Of a stretch of DNA of 64,000 bases, positions 1 to 9,352 are shown piece by piece. The notes under the pieces are model-generated. The model was not told the origin of the DNA and ran no database searches. It saw only the letters and a program-made list of their open reading frames with translations. Origin of the DNA: Dokdonella sp. (GTDB lineage: Bacteria > Pseudomonadota > Gammaproteobacteria > Xanthomonadales > Rhodanobacteraceae). Position numbers and translations under genes: made by a program. The stretch lies in NCBI GenBank assembly GCA_016712865.1, contig JADJQH010000002.1:1364001-1428000 (forward strand), given 5' to 3'. Position 1 is the first letter of the stretch. Every line of letters begins with the position of its first letter.

Positions 1-25
1 GGCGCAACAGTGTTCGCCACGCCGA

Positions 26-2935
26 TCAACGGATAGCAGGCATTCGCTTGATGCGCTGGCTCAGGTTTGCTGCCATGCGCCGCTCGCGCTCGCGGTCCAG
101 GCCCTTGCCCTGCAATGAGGGCAACGCGGCATCGATGTCCCGCTGCGCACCCATTGCTTCGCCTGCGTCCAGTCGCAATTCCGCCCGCACCAGCAAGGCC
201 ACTCCCGTGTCCGCCGTGCCTGCATCGGCTTTTTCGATGACCGGGTAGGCCTGCTCAATCAGGGTGCCAGCCTCCATGCGGCTGTCGGCATCACCGATGG
301 CCAGCAGGCTGCGCGCCAGGGCAACCCGCATGCGCGCCACTTCCGGATGCTGCTCGCCATAGGTTTGGATCTGCACCTTGAGGCAGTGGCGAAACGGTGC
401 GATGGAATCCTCGAATCGCCGCTGGCGCCAACGCAAGTAACCCACAGTTCCGCTCAGGTAGCCACTTTCGTAGGAGTCCGGCTGGCCCATGCCTGCAAAC
501 GCGCGGCTGGCTTCCTTTGCCAGGGTGTCGGCTTCAACCAGTTGGCCGTCCTGGCCCAGGCTGTCGATCAGCAGCAGCGCGGTCAGCCAGGTGAACGTGC
601 TCTCGCCAGTGGCCTTGCGGAAAACGTCCATCGATTTGCGGAAGCGTTCGCTGGCCAACGCGTATGCGCCGCGTGCGGATGCCAGCGTGCCGTACACCTG
701 AAGCATCTGCGCATACTCGCCGCTGCCGGATCCTTGCAGCTTGGCCACGCCCTCGGCAAAAACCTGCTCGGCTTCATCATAACGCTGCATGCGCCTGAGC
801 AAGTCGCCGTAGCGAATCAGCACACCGGCAATGATGGGGTTGGATGCCGGCAACTGACTGCGCGCAATTCGCACTGCCGCATCCATTTCCGGCAATGCTT
901 CCGCGTATTTCTGCTGGTAACGCAGGGCATCGGCAATCTGCGTATGCGGCACGATGGCGAGCACATGATCGGGGCCGTTGCGCTGCTCGACAATGCGCAG
1001 TGCGCGGCGGCTGAGCTTGTTGGATTCTTCAAACCTGGACATCTCCACATATTGGCCAGACAGTGCGGTCAGGCGCGGTACCAGTTCGATCGCATCAGGG
1101 CCGTACACAGTGCTGTACACATCGACTCCGTGTTGCAGCAGCTTCAACGACTCGTCGTCATGTCCGATCATCAACTCCAGACGGGCCAGGGCGATCTCGG
1201 CGTCCACCGTGCGCAGGTGATCCGGGCCCAGGCTGGCGCGCAACCGATCCAGTGCGCCACGCAGCAGAGGTTCGGCCTGTTTGGCATCGCCGGACTGCAG
1301 CAACGCGCTCGCATACAGCGCCTGCGCCGTTGCGCTGGCGGCGCTGTCTTCGCCGCTGAGCTGCTTTTGTTGGTCCCATGCGCGTTTCAGCGTGACCACC
1401 GCTGCCGCCCGATCCCCCATGCTGAGCTGGATTTCACCGAGGTCGCGGCGCAATTCGGCTTGCAGGCCGGGATCCGCTCCCATGCTGGCATCCACCTGCT
1501 TCACACCTTCGGCAATCATCTCGCTGGGCTTGCGCCCCTGTGCCTTGGCACGGGAAAACGGGTCCTGTTCGCGGAACAGGGTGAGCAGGAAGTCCTTGAC
1601 CTTCTGCGCGCGCGCAAGCTGCAGCTCGGCCTTGGCGCGTTCGCTGTCTGCGCGCCGCGCCTCATCGCGCGCGACATTGGCCTGCCACAGCGCCGCACCC
1701 AGGCCGCCGAGCAGCGACAGCAGCACCAGCACGCCCGCCGCCACGCCCAGGCGATGGCGTTGCACGAAGCGACGCATCCGGTACCAGCCGGAATCCGCGC
1801 GGGCGCTGATCGGTCTGCCCGCGAGCCACTGGCGCAGATCGCGCGCCAAGGCGGAAGCGGTGGCATAGCGCCGTGCAGGGTCCACCTGCAACGCGGTGGC
1901 CATGATGATGTCCAGATCACCACCGATGCGGCGCGCGAGCCGCGCCGGGTCAATGGCGTCGCCATACAACTCGCGAACTTGCTCCGGCTGCAGGCGTCCG
2001 GCCAGGGTGCTGACACGCACGGCTTCCTCGCTGGCGTCCTGGCTGAGCCGCGCCGGGACGCTGCTGCGCTTGTGCGGCAGCACGCCAACCAGCAGTTCGC
2101 ACAACAGCAAGCCCATGGCATAGACGTCGGTGGCCGTGCCGATCACGCCGCCAAGAATCTGCTCCGGCGCCGCATAGGCCGGGGACAGCACGCGCATGCC
2201 GGTGCGCGTCATCGTCTGGTTGCCGCTCTCCTCGATCAGTTTGGCGATGCCGAAATCGAGCACGCGCGGTTCGCCGCGCGGGTCCACCAACACGTTTGAC
2301 GGCTTGAGGTCACGATGCACGATCAAGTGGGTATGCGCGTGGGCCACCGCATCAGCCAGCTTGGCGACCAGCTCCACGCGGGCCGCCATCGACAGGCGCT
2401 GCTGCTGGGCATGAACGGTGATCGAGTCACCCTCGACGAAATCCATCACGTAGTAGGGTCGACCGTCGGCACTCATGCCGCCGTCGAGCAAGTGCACGAT
2501 GTTGGGATGATGCAGGCGCGCCAGGATGCGGCGTTCCTGCAGGAAGCGGCGCAGGATCACTTGCGAATCCATGCCGCGCTTGAGCAGTTTGAGGGCAACC
2601 TGTTGCTCGTAGGTGCCATCGGTGCGCTCGGCCAGCCAGACCACGCCCATGCCCCCTTCGCCGAGCACGCGCAGCAGGCGGTAGGGTCCGATCACGCCTC
2701 CGTTGTCGGCGTGATTCACATCGTCTCCGGCAAGGTCCGGAACAGCGTCGGCGGCATCGCCATCCAGCAGTGGATGGGAATTGTCATCCGCGGCGAGCAG
2801 GGTGGCCACCTCGCGTGCCAGTTCAGGATCCTGCTGCCGCAACGCCTGCAGGCGCCGGTTGCGCTCGCCGGCATCCAGTTCGACCAGGGCGTCGAACAGC
2901 TCGCCGATTTTTCGCCATTGCTCGCTGGTGGTCAT
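26..2935 (-). CDS. Transmembrane Ser/Thr protein kinase with TPR sensor domain (cassette 1)
   Basis: A 969-residue PknB-type kinase that probably phosphorylates the sigma factor encoded 14 bases upstream. A helical N-terminus (1-80) precedes the kinase domain (about 84-370), with glycine loop GEGGMG at 92-97, VALK lysine at 116, HRDLKPSN at 207-214, DFG at 227-229 and APEQ at 256-259, so all catalytic residues are present. One membrane span at about 396-415 follows. The remaining 550 residues are helical TPR-like repeats that should lie in the periplasm and act as the sensor. The gene follows the sigma gene on the same strand, so the two are probably co-transcribed. The whole architecture recurs in two more cassettes in the window. 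Kinase assignment is certain; substrate and signal are inferred. Confidence 0.93.
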   Translation of the reverse strand: MTTSEQWRKIGELFDALVELDAGERNRRLQALRQQDPELAREVATLLAADDNSHPLLDGDAADAVPDLAGDDVNHADNGGVIGPYRLLRVLGEGGMGVVWLAERTDGTYEQQVALKLLKRGMDSQVILRRFLQERRILARLHHPNIVHLLDGGMSADGRPYYVMDFVEGDSITVHAQQQRLSMAARVELVAKLADAVAHAHTHLIVHRDLKPSNVLVDPRGEPRVLDFGIAKLIEESGNQTMTRTGMRVLSPAYAAPEQILGGVIGTATDVYAMGLLLCELLVGVLPHKRSSVPARLSQDASEEAVRVSTLAGRLQPEQVRELYGDAIDPARLARRIGGDLDIIMATALQVDPARRYATASALARDLRQWLAGRPISARADSGWYRMRRFVQRHRLGVAAGVLVLLSLLGGLGAALWQANVARDEARRADSERAKAELQLARAQKVKDFLLTLFREQDPFSRAKAQGRKPSEMIAEGVKQVDASMGADPGLQAELRRDLGEIQLSMGDRAAAVVTLKRAWDQQKQLSGEDSAASATAQALYASALLQSGDAKQAEPLLRGALDRLRASLGPDHLRTVDAEIALARLELMIGHDDESLKLLQHGVDVYSTVYGPDAIELVPRLTALSGQYVEMSRFEESNKLSRRALRIVEQRNGPDHVLAIVPHTQIADALRYQQKYAEALPEMDAAVRIARSQLPASNPIIAGVLIRYGDLLRRMQRYDEAEQVFAEGVAKLQGSGSGEYAQMLQVYGTLASARGAYALASERFRKSMDVFRKATGESTFTWLTALLLIDSLGQDGQLVEADTLAKEASRAFAGMGQPDSYESGYLSGTVGYLRWRQRRFEDSIAPFRHCLKVQIQTYGEQHPEVARMRVALARSLLAIGDADSRMEAGTLIEQAYPVIEKADAGTADTGVALLVRAELRLDAGEAMGAQRDIDAALPSLQGKGLDRERERRMAANLSQRIKRMPAIR

Positions 2936-2949
2936 GCGTCAGGCCAAGG

Positions 2950-3492
2950 TCATTTCACGTTGCAGGAAGGCGCGCGCGCGCGCCGCCAGTCGCGCTTCAG
3001 CGAGCGCTCCGAGCGGTCGATCACGACGGAAATCTCGGACAACTCCAGGCCGGCGTAGAAGCGCATCTCGACCAGTGAAGCCAGCTCGGGATCCACTTCG
3101 CCCAAGCGATGCAGGGCCTCATCCAGGGCGAGCACGTCCTCGTCGCGCCCCTGCCCGGCCACCTGCAGGGCCGTGGTATCCAGCGAGGCGACCTGGACAT
3201 CGCCACCGCGACGCAAGGCGCCGCGCGCACGCACGTGGTCGATCACGATCTGGCGCATGACCCGTCCGGCCACCGCGAAGTAGTGGCTGCGGTCGGTGAC
3301 TTCGAGGCTGCCGTGATTGGCCAGCTTCAGCCAGGTCTCATGCACCAGCGAGGTGGAACGCATGATGTTGTCACCGCGCAGCTGGGCGGCGGCCAGGCGG
3401 CGCAATTCGCCATACAGGCTGGCAAACAGGTGCTCCGATGCCTGCGCGTCACCCGCGCGTGCCTTGCCGATCAGTTCGGTGATGTCCGACAT
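2950..3492 (-). CDS. ECF-type RNA polymerase sigma factor (cassette 1)
   Basis: A 180-residue sigma factor of the Sigma70_ECF/TIGR02999 type. Region 2 covers about 15-100 and the region 4 helix-turn-helix about 125-175 (SEISVVIDRSERSLKRDW). The usual acidic D-x-E-D of region 2.2 is replaced by RSTSLVHE (45-52), with Thr47 and Ser48 at the acidic positions. In characterised kinase-linked ECF factors such a residue is phosphorylated to allow core polymerase binding. The start at 3492 is chosen because AGGA precedes it; the frame stays open further upstream only because it runs into a repeat array. It lies directly upstream of the kinase gene. Confidence 0.9.
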   Translation of the reverse strand: MSDITELIGKARAGDAQASEHLFASLYGELRRLAAAQLRGDNIMRSTSLVHETWLKLANHGSLEVTDRSHYFAVAGRVMRQIVIDHVRARGALRRGGDVQVASLDTTALQVAGQGRDEDVLALDEALHRLGEVDPELASLVEMRFYAGLELSEISVVIDRSERSLKRDWRRARAPSCNVK

Positions 3493-3562
3493 GCTGTCCT
3501 CCGCCGCAGCGATGACATTGACACGCGCGCTGGCGGATCGCAATTGGTTGGGTTCGCAGCGC

Positions 3563-3912
3563 CCGACACCGCAGCCGAGCAAGCTCGGCTCTACAACAGC
3601 CATGCCGCCTTGGTAGAGCGGAGCTTGCTCCGCTCATTGCAATGCCCGACAAAGCAGCCGAGCAAGCTCGGCTCTGCAACAGCCATGCCGCCTTGGTAGA
3701 GCGGAGCTTGCTCCGCTCATTGCAATGCCCGACAAAGCAGCCGAGCAAGCTCGGCTCTAAAGGCCGGGGCCGGGGGGGGGCGCTGCATGCCCGACAAAGC
3801 AGCCGAGCAAGCTCGGCTCTACAACAAGCCATGCCACCTTGGTAGAGCGGAGCTTGCTCCGCTCATTGCAATGCCCGACAAGCAAAGCCGAGCAAGTTCG
3901 GCTCTACAACGG
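3563..3912. repeat. Array of paired GAGCTTGCTC hairpins, about 83-bp unit
   Basis: This gap between the sigma gene and the DUF1801 gene holds about four tandem units. Each has a hairpin AGCCGAGCAAGCTCGGCT, a short spacer CAACAGCCATGCC, the opposite hairpin GAGCGGAGCTTGCTCCGC and a linker containing TTGCAATGCCCGAC. The third unit is interrupted by a GC-rich stretch ending in nine consecutive G (3772-3780). The same hairpins recur at 42164-43196 and 48976-49199. Short ORFs here are products of the repeats and are not annotated. Confidence 0.85.
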
Positions 3913-4027
3913 TGCACGCGAGCCTGATCGCGAATTGGATCAATTCCGCATGGGGATCGCGAAAGGTCCGTTTCCCCTGGATTTGCGGCAGAATCAGATC
4001 GGATTCCCCGCATTGGAGTGCAAAGTC

Positions 4028-4633
4028 ATGCCATCCCGTGACACGCGAATCGATGCCTACATCGCCAAATCCGCCGCCTTCGCGAAACCCATACTCGAAC
4101 ACCTGCGCGCACTCGTGCACGAAGCCTGCCCCGATGTCGAAGAAACCCTGAAATGGAGCGCGCCGCATTTCACCCACGCCGGGAAGATCCTCGCCGGCAT
4201 GGCCGCCTTCAAGCAGCATGCCGGGTTCATCGTGCCGATGCGCGATGCCAGCGCCAGCGATGCAAGCAAGCGCACTGAGGCCATGGGGCATTACGGTCGC
4301 ATCACGGTGCTCGCGGACTTGCCGGCCAGGCGCGTCCTGATCGCACAACTCAAACAGGCCGCCAAGGCCATCGATGGCGGTGCCAAACTGCCAAACCGCA
4401 AACGCGATACGCCAAAACCGGTGCCGACCATGCCCGAGGATTTTGCCAGGGCACTGGCCAAGACCGCCGGTGCAAAAAAGCAGTTCGCGGCGTTTACACC
4501 GGGCAAGCAACGCGAGTACCTCGAATGGATCACCGAAGCCAAGCAGGAAGCCACGCGCGCAAAACGCATTGCCGAGGCCAGCGCATGGATCGCCGAGGGC
4601 AAAACACGCTACTGGAAGTACGCGAAGTGGTAG
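4028..4633 (+). CDS. DUF1801/YdeI-family protein
   Basis: A 201-residue soluble protein. Residues 1-110 resemble the DUF1801 (YdhG-like) fold, with EETLKWSAPHFTHAGKI characteristic of the family. The C-terminal part (about 145-200) resembles the YdeI/OmdA domain, with FTPGKQREYLEWI and AKQEATRAKRI. Family members have no settled biochemical role; YdeI has been linked to stress and antimicrobial-peptide tolerance. The ATG at 4028 is chosen because homology begins there; the upstream extension crosses the repeat array. The TAG stop directly abuts the terminal inverted repeat of a small mobile element. Confidence 0.8.
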   Translation: MPSRDTRIDAYIAKSAAFAKPILEHLRALVHEACPDVEETLKWSAPHFTHAGKILAGMAAFKQHAGFIVPMRDASASDASKRTEAMGHYGRITVLADLPARRVLIAQLKQAAKAIDGGAKLPNRKRDTPKPVPTMPEDFARALAKTAGAKKQFAAFTPGKQREYLEWITEAKQEATRAKRIAEASAWIAEGKTRYWKYAKW

Positions 4634-4965
4634 GGCAACGCTGATCAAGTGACGCAATCGTCACGACATCTGTCTGCGTGCAGATCGAGGTGCGTTGCCG
4701 CAGACAGACTGGCCGTCTCGGCAACTGCTCCTTGCGTTGCTCTACCTCCTGCATCCGTGCAGTCGTTTCAAGGCGGCGAGCCGATGAGCTGCGCGCAGAC
4801 AGCTGTCGCCCAACAGCTTGATTTTCAATGAAACGGGTGGCGCTCAGAAAGCCCCCCAGCCGCACCGCGCGGCTCGGAAAGGCAACCAGCCTTCCCTTCG
4901 CCACGCAGCACGGCTGGCGAACTTTCTGAACGCCATGACGGCTGTGCCACTTGATCAGCGTTGCC
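4634..4965. mobile_element. MITE-like element with IS5-type terminal inverted repeats, 332 bp
   Basis: This gap is bounded by perfect inverted repeats GGCAACGCTGATCAAG (4634-4649) and CTTGATCAGCGTTGCC (4950-4965). The ends resemble those of the 110-bp elements at 30910 and 61470 (GGAAACTCTGAACAAG). Flanks are GTAG on the left, which includes the stop codon of the DUF1801 gene, and CTAA on the right, similar to the YTAR target of IS5-group elements. No transposase ORF lies inside. An inner inverted pair (GGCGCTCAGAAAG near 4851, CTTTCTGAACGCC near 4922) suggests a composite structure. Confidence 0.65.
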
Positions 4966-4981
4966 CTAAGAAAGCAGGCGT

Positions 4982-6418
4982 TCAAACCTGCGCCTTCTTC
5001 CAGCCGCCGCGGCTGAACAACCACAGCGTGAACAGGCCCACCGAGGTTTCCGAGACGAAAGTGCCCCAGAACACACCGGAGTGCTGCCAACCCAGTTGGA
5101 TGGCGAGCAGCCAGGACAGCGGAATCTGGATCATCCAGAAGAACACCAGGTTGATCCAGGTGGGCGTCATGGTGTCGCCGGCACCGTTGTAGGCCTGGAC
5201 CGACACCATCCACCAGCCGTACACGAAGTACGAATAGGACAGGATGCGCAACCACTCCCCGCCGATGGCAATCACCCGCGCATCGTCGCTGAATATCGCC
5301 ACGATACGGTCGTGGAAAAAGAAAAACAGCACCGACACGGACAGGGTGAAGACCATGTTGTACCAGCCGATCCGCCACACCGCCGCAGTCGCGCGCTCCG
5401 GTTGCTGCGCACCGAGGTTCTGGCCGACCAGGGTTGCCGCGGCATTGGACATGCCCCAGGCCGGCATCAGGGTGAACATCATGATGCGGATGCCGATGGT
5501 GGCACCGGCCACGGCCTCGCTGCCGATGCTGGCGAGGATGCGCAACAGGAAAATCCACGAGGTGGTGGCGATGATCATCTGTCCGGTGCCACCCAGGGAA
5601 GTACGCACGATGTTGAGCATGACCGATCCGCGCAGCACCAGTTGCGAGCCGAGGATGCGGATGTGCTTGCCGCCGCGGAACAGGATCCACAACTGCATCA
5701 GCACGCCCGCGCCACGGCCGATGTTGGTGGCGATCGCCGCACCTTCCACGCCCATGGCCGGGATCGGGCCGAAGCCGAAAATCAGGATCGGATCGAGCAC
5801 GATGTTGAGGCCATTGGCCACCCACAACACGCGCATCGCGGCCGCTGCGTCACCCGCGCCGCGGAAGACCGCATTGATCACGAACAGCAGCAAGATCACC
5901 GCATTGCCACCGAGCATCCAACGCATGTAGTTGACGCCATGTTCCAGCGTCCAGGCATCGGCACCCATCAAGGCCAGCAATTCGCGCGCATAGACGATGC
6001 CGACGTACGAAAACGGCAAGGACACCACCAATGCGACAAGGATGGCCTGCACCGCGGAGATCGCAGCCTCCTCCGGCTTGTTCTCGCCAATGCGCCGCGC
6101 CACCACCGCCGTCACGGCCAGGGACAGGCCCATGGCCACGGAATAGATCAGGAACAGGTAACTTTCGGTCAGGCCCACCGTGGCCACGGCCGAAGCACCG
6201 AGCATGCCGACAAAGAAGATGTCGACCACCGCGAACGTCGACTCCAGCACCAGTTCCAGCACCATCGGCACCGCCAGCAGGAACACCGCGCGACGCAAGG
6301 GAATCTTCGTGTAATCGGCACTGGTGCCGCGCAGCGCATCGCGCAGCTCGCGCCACACGGAGCGCGCTTCGGCCGGGTTTTTCTGCTTAGTCGTCATTGC
6401 CGAGTCGTCCTTGTCCAT
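4982..6418 (-). CDS. MATE-family multidrug/toxin efflux transporter
   Basis: A 478-residue integral membrane protein with about 12 hydrophobic segments in two homologous halves, as usual for MATE exporters, which swap Na+ or H+ for cationic drugs across the inner membrane. Typical landmarks are VPMVLELVLESTFAVVDIFF in the first helix, VGQNLGA after helix 8, and FRGAGD/YNGAGDT at matching positions of the two halves. Residues 1-40 are cytoplasmic and polar. The ATG at 6397 (residue 8) is an alternative start with AAGGA upstream; 6418 has no clear ribosome site. It appears to stand alone between a mobile element and the CadC-like regulator. Confidence 0.92.
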   Translation of the reverse strand: MDKDDSAMTTKQKNPAEARSVWRELRDALRGTSADYTKIPLRRAVFLLAVPMVLELVLESTFAVVDIFFVGMLGASAVATVGLTESYLFLIYSVAMGLSLAVTAVVARRIGENKPEEAAISAVQAILVALVVSLPFSYVGIVYARELLALMGADAWTLEHGVNYMRWMLGGNAVILLLFVINAVFRGAGDAAAAMRVLWVANGLNIVLDPILIFGFGPIPAMGVEGAAIATNIGRGAGVLMQLWILFRGGKHIRILGSQLVLRGSVMLNIVRTSLGGTGQMIIATTSWIFLLRILASIGSEAVAGATIGIRIMMFTLMPAWGMSNAAATLVGQNLGAQQPERATAAVWRIGWYNMVFTLSVSVLFFFFHDRIVAIFSDDARVIAIGGEWLRILSYSYFVYGWWMVSVQAYNGAGDTMTPTWINLVFFWMIQIPLSWLLAIQLGWQHSGVFWGTFVSETSVGLFTLWLFSRGGWKKAQV

Positions 6419-6472
6419 CAGGGGATTCGCGGCCGTGGGTACCGCGAATGAACAAACGTACAGACAACGATC

Positions 6473-9124
6473 TCAGCGCGCGCCTGACGCCGACAACGCG
6501 CGCACGAGTATCGACCATGCCGTGAGCCCGCGTTTCTCCAGCGCATCGACCAAGGTCGGCGGCAGCGCTGCGCTTGCAGACTCGGCCAGGCTGGCACGCA
6601 GCGCAAGTAGCTGAAAATCACCGCGTTCGGCTGTTTCACGCATCATCGCCAGGCGTTCGCGATCCGCGCCAAACGCCAAGGCAAGCATCAACTCCGATTC
6701 AAGCACGAGCGCGGCGTCCGGATGTCCGTCGAGGCGGCGCAGCGTCGAGTTCTCCAGCAGGCGCGCGGCTTCGCTGCGGCGGTCGCGGGCAATCAACACC
6801 TGCGCCAGCAGCAATTCGGCCGCCGCCGCATCACGCGGGTCTTCCATGCGTTGCGCCAGTCGACGACAGGTAACTTCCGCCCGGGTCAACTCGCCTTCGA
6901 GCAGGTCGATGCGGGCGAGATCAAGCTCACTCACATCAACCCAGGCGGCGACGGCCGATTTTTGGCGCAGCCCGAGCGCTTGCTCATTGGCGAGGCGCGC
7001 GGCCTTGAGGTCGCCTCGCAATTCGAACAGGCGCGCGCGGGTGGCATGCAGCGCAGCCGCGTGCAGGGGTTCGCCACCTGCCGCATCGGGCGGTGACTTG
7101 TCGAGCAAGGCGGCGGCAGCCTCAAGATCGGCGCGTTCAAGGTCGATCATGGCCAGGCTGGCGGCCGCACGTTGTTGCCAGGCCGACGCGTGCAGTTCGT
7201 CGAATGCCGACCAGGCTTCGGCAAAGCGCGTGCGGGCCAAGGCCAGGTCGCCGTCCCGCCGATCCTGGATGCCGAGGTTGAACTGGATGCGGCCCACTTC
7301 CATGCGTGCCCCGATGTCGCGGAACAACGCGAGCGATTGCTCGGTCAGTTCGCGCTTGCGCGCGGCCTGACCCTCGATGCCGGCACTGATGGCGAGATTG
7401 CCAAGCGCAAAAGCCTGTCCTCGCTTGTCACCGAGCTGGCGAAACAGCGCCAGCGCGCGTTCATTGGATGCCTTGGCTTCCGCGTGGCGCTCAAGACGAC
7501 CGTAGACGCTGCCAAGGTTTACCTGAGCGGCAGCTTCGCCAACTGCATCGTGCGTGGTGACGAAAAATTCACGTGCTTGTTCCAGTGAAGCAAGCGCGGC
7601 TTCCGGCTGGCCTGCCGGGAGTTCGGTCATGCCACGCGCAAGCAGGGTGCTCGCGCGAGCGCGCAGGTCTCCGCGCGAGGCGGCAGTGCGTTCGATCTCC
7701 GACAGCCGCTTCAACGCACCCGCGGTATCGCCACGCACCCGCATCACCACGGTGGCTTCGCGTTCGGCTTCGGTCGCATGGCTCTCGTCGCCGAGCAGGG
7801 TGTATCGACGCTGCGCCTCGCGTATGTCGCGGTCTGCATCATCCAGACGTCCCTGCTCGCGTGCGATCACGCCCTTGAGCAAGGTCGCCGAGGCTGCGAT
7901 GGAAGCATGGCCACCGGCTTCTGCCTCCTGTGCCGCGCGCGCAGCTTCGGCCAGTGCCGTATCGACTGCACCCAGCTTGAGTTGTGCGGCAGCGAGCTGG
8001 CGCCGCGCGGCTGCGCCGAGCCGACCGCAAGCAGAATCGTCCGTGCAGGCTTGCAGCACGCGTCGGGCGAAATCGCGCTGCTCCTGCGGCTGGCCGTTGT
8101 CCGCCGCGAGGCGCGCGCGCGCCAACAGCAGGCGTGGATTGGCCTGCGCAGCGCGATCACCCAGTGTTTTGGCAATGGCAGCCAACGTGGACTCGGCACC
8201 CGCCCGCTCGGCCAGCGAGAGTTCGCATTCAAACAGGCGATAGGCGGATTCCACGTCGCCCGGTTCGAAGGCGAAAACCGAACGGTACAGCTCGGCAGCG
8301 CGGCTGCAGTCGAAGTCGAGCTCGGCCTGCAGTGCTTGCAGACGCAGTGCATCGCTGCGTGAAAGCGGCGCGTTGAGTTCGGCCGCGCGCTGGGCTTCGT
8401 GCCGCGCATCGTCGAAGCGACCCTGCTCGGCAAGAACGCGTGCAAGATCGGCGCTGCTGGCAACGCTCTGCGGCTCGCGCCGGATCGCATTGCGCAGATT
8501 GCGTTCAGCCGCGGCAAGATCACCATGTCCGCGTGCAACCAGCGCGGCATGGAAGGCCTGGCGCGCCTCGGCATCGCGCGGCAGCACCTCGGCAAGCACC
8601 GGCGCAGACGCGTCGGCAACCTGCCGGCCGGGGTACAGCAGCACGGCGGCAACGCCTGCGACGGCAATGACCGTGCAGGCCAGCAGTACCGTGCGCCAGG
8701 TCAAACGCGCCGCGCGGGGTTCAGGCCTGCTGCTGGCCGGCAACGCGCGTGCGGAATCGGCCTCCGGCATCGACGCGGCCGGGGCGTCCGCGCTGGCACC
8801 GGGCACAGCGCCATTGATGCGCTGCACAGGTGCAATGAACCGGTAGCCCAGGCGATGGCGTGTCTCGATGAAGCGCGGTTCACGCGCGTCATCGCCGAAT
8901 GCACGACGCAGCTCGCGCATGGCCTGGGGCACGACGTTCGGCGAAATCGCCTGGCGCCCCCAGACCGCATCGAGAAGTTCGTCGTTCGGCACCAGGTCCG
9001 GCGCCCGTTGCAGCAGATGGCACAGGGTCAGCAACACCTGCCGGCGCAGCGGCACGACACCCGTCGGACCGATCAGCTGGCCGCCCTCAACGTCAAGCTC
9101 GAATTCGTGGATTCGGTAGCGCAT
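6473..9124 (-). CDS. CadC-like membrane regulator: winged helix, one TM, TPR domain
   Basis: An 883-residue protein. Residues 1-100 form an OmpR/PhoB-type DNA-binding winged helix without a receiver domain (VVPLRRQVLLTLCHLL, ELLDAVWG, VVPQAMRELRRAFGDD, ETRHRLGYRF). A low-complexity linker leads to one membrane span at about 143-164. The rest (about 170-880) is TPR-like helical repeats placed in the periplasm. Regulators of this plan sense a periplasmic condition and bind DNA from the membrane. The ATG at 9124 is chosen because the winged helix starts there. The gene is divergent from two secreted-protein genes (9353 and 10181), which are plausible targets by position only. Confidence 0.85.
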   Translation of the reverse strand: MRYRIHEFELDVEGGQLIGPTGVVPLRRQVLLTLCHLLQRAPDLVPNDELLDAVWGRQAISPNVVPQAMRELRRAFGDDAREPRFIETRHRLGYRFIAPVQRINGAVPGASADAPAASMPEADSARALPASSRPEPRAARLTWRTVLLACTVIAVAGVAAVLLYPGRQVADASAPVLAEVLPRDAEARQAFHAALVARGHGDLAAAERNLRNAIRREPQSVASSADLARVLAEQGRFDDARHEAQRAAELNAPLSRSDALRLQALQAELDFDCSRAAELYRSVFAFEPGDVESAYRLFECELSLAERAGAESTLAAIAKTLGDRAAQANPRLLLARARLAADNGQPQEQRDFARRVLQACTDDSACGRLGAAARRQLAAAQLKLGAVDTALAEAARAAQEAEAGGHASIAASATLLKGVIAREQGRLDDADRDIREAQRRYTLLGDESHATEAEREATVVMRVRGDTAGALKRLSEIERTAASRGDLRARASTLLARGMTELPAGQPEAALASLEQAREFFVTTHDAVGEAAAQVNLGSVYGRLERHAEAKASNERALALFRQLGDKRGQAFALGNLAISAGIEGQAARKRELTEQSLALFRDIGARMEVGRIQFNLGIQDRRDGDLALARTRFAEAWSAFDELHASAWQQRAAASLAMIDLERADLEAAAALLDKSPPDAAGGEPLHAAALHATRARLFELRGDLKAARLANEQALGLRQKSAVAAWVDVSELDLARIDLLEGELTRAEVTCRRLAQRMEDPRDAAAAELLLAQVLIARDRRSEAARLLENSTLRRLDGHPDAALVLESELMLALAFGADRERLAMMRETAERGDFQLLALRASLAESASAALPPTLVDALEKRGLTAWSILVRALSASGAR

Positions 9125-9148
9125 GGCGATGAGGTTGGATGTCCATCT

Positions 9149-9174
9149 CCTGTCGGTCGTTTTCCTGTCGGTTC
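9149..9174. promoter_or_regulatory. Direct repeat CCTGTCGGT in the divergent promoter region
   Basis: CCTGTCGGT occurs at 9149 and again at 9164, a 15-base period, 25 bases upstream of the start of the CadC-like regulator. Tandem direct repeats of this kind are typical binding sites for OmpR-type winged helices, so autoregulation or control of the divergent genes is possible. This is inference from position and layout only. Confidence 0.3.
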
Positions 9175-9352
9175 GACCGCAATGCGGCTGGTCTGCCGGA
9201 CGGGAACGGGTTGCGCATGCGAGTTTCACCGAAATTTCAGGGTTTGTGCATCCCTTTTTTCGTGGGACGGGCAGATTGCACGGGTTGCAGAACGCACCGG
9301 AGACGTGGCCGTACCGGCGCGGCCTCTCACCCATGCCCCAAGGAGTGGAACC

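Noticed and set aside
347-2299. A 650-codon plus-strand frame opposite kinase 1
   Set aside because: It is antisense to a well-supported kinase and its composition (Gln, Ala, His, Arg rich) is typical of a high-GC shadow frame.
3772-3780. Run of nine G as a phase-variation tract
   Set aside because: It lies in an intergenic hairpin array, not within a gene or at promoter distance from a start; sequencing error is also possible.
5081-6451. A 456-codon plus-strand frame opposite the MATE gene
   Set aside because: Very rich in His, Asp and Arg, no domain, and wholly antisense to a recognised transporter.
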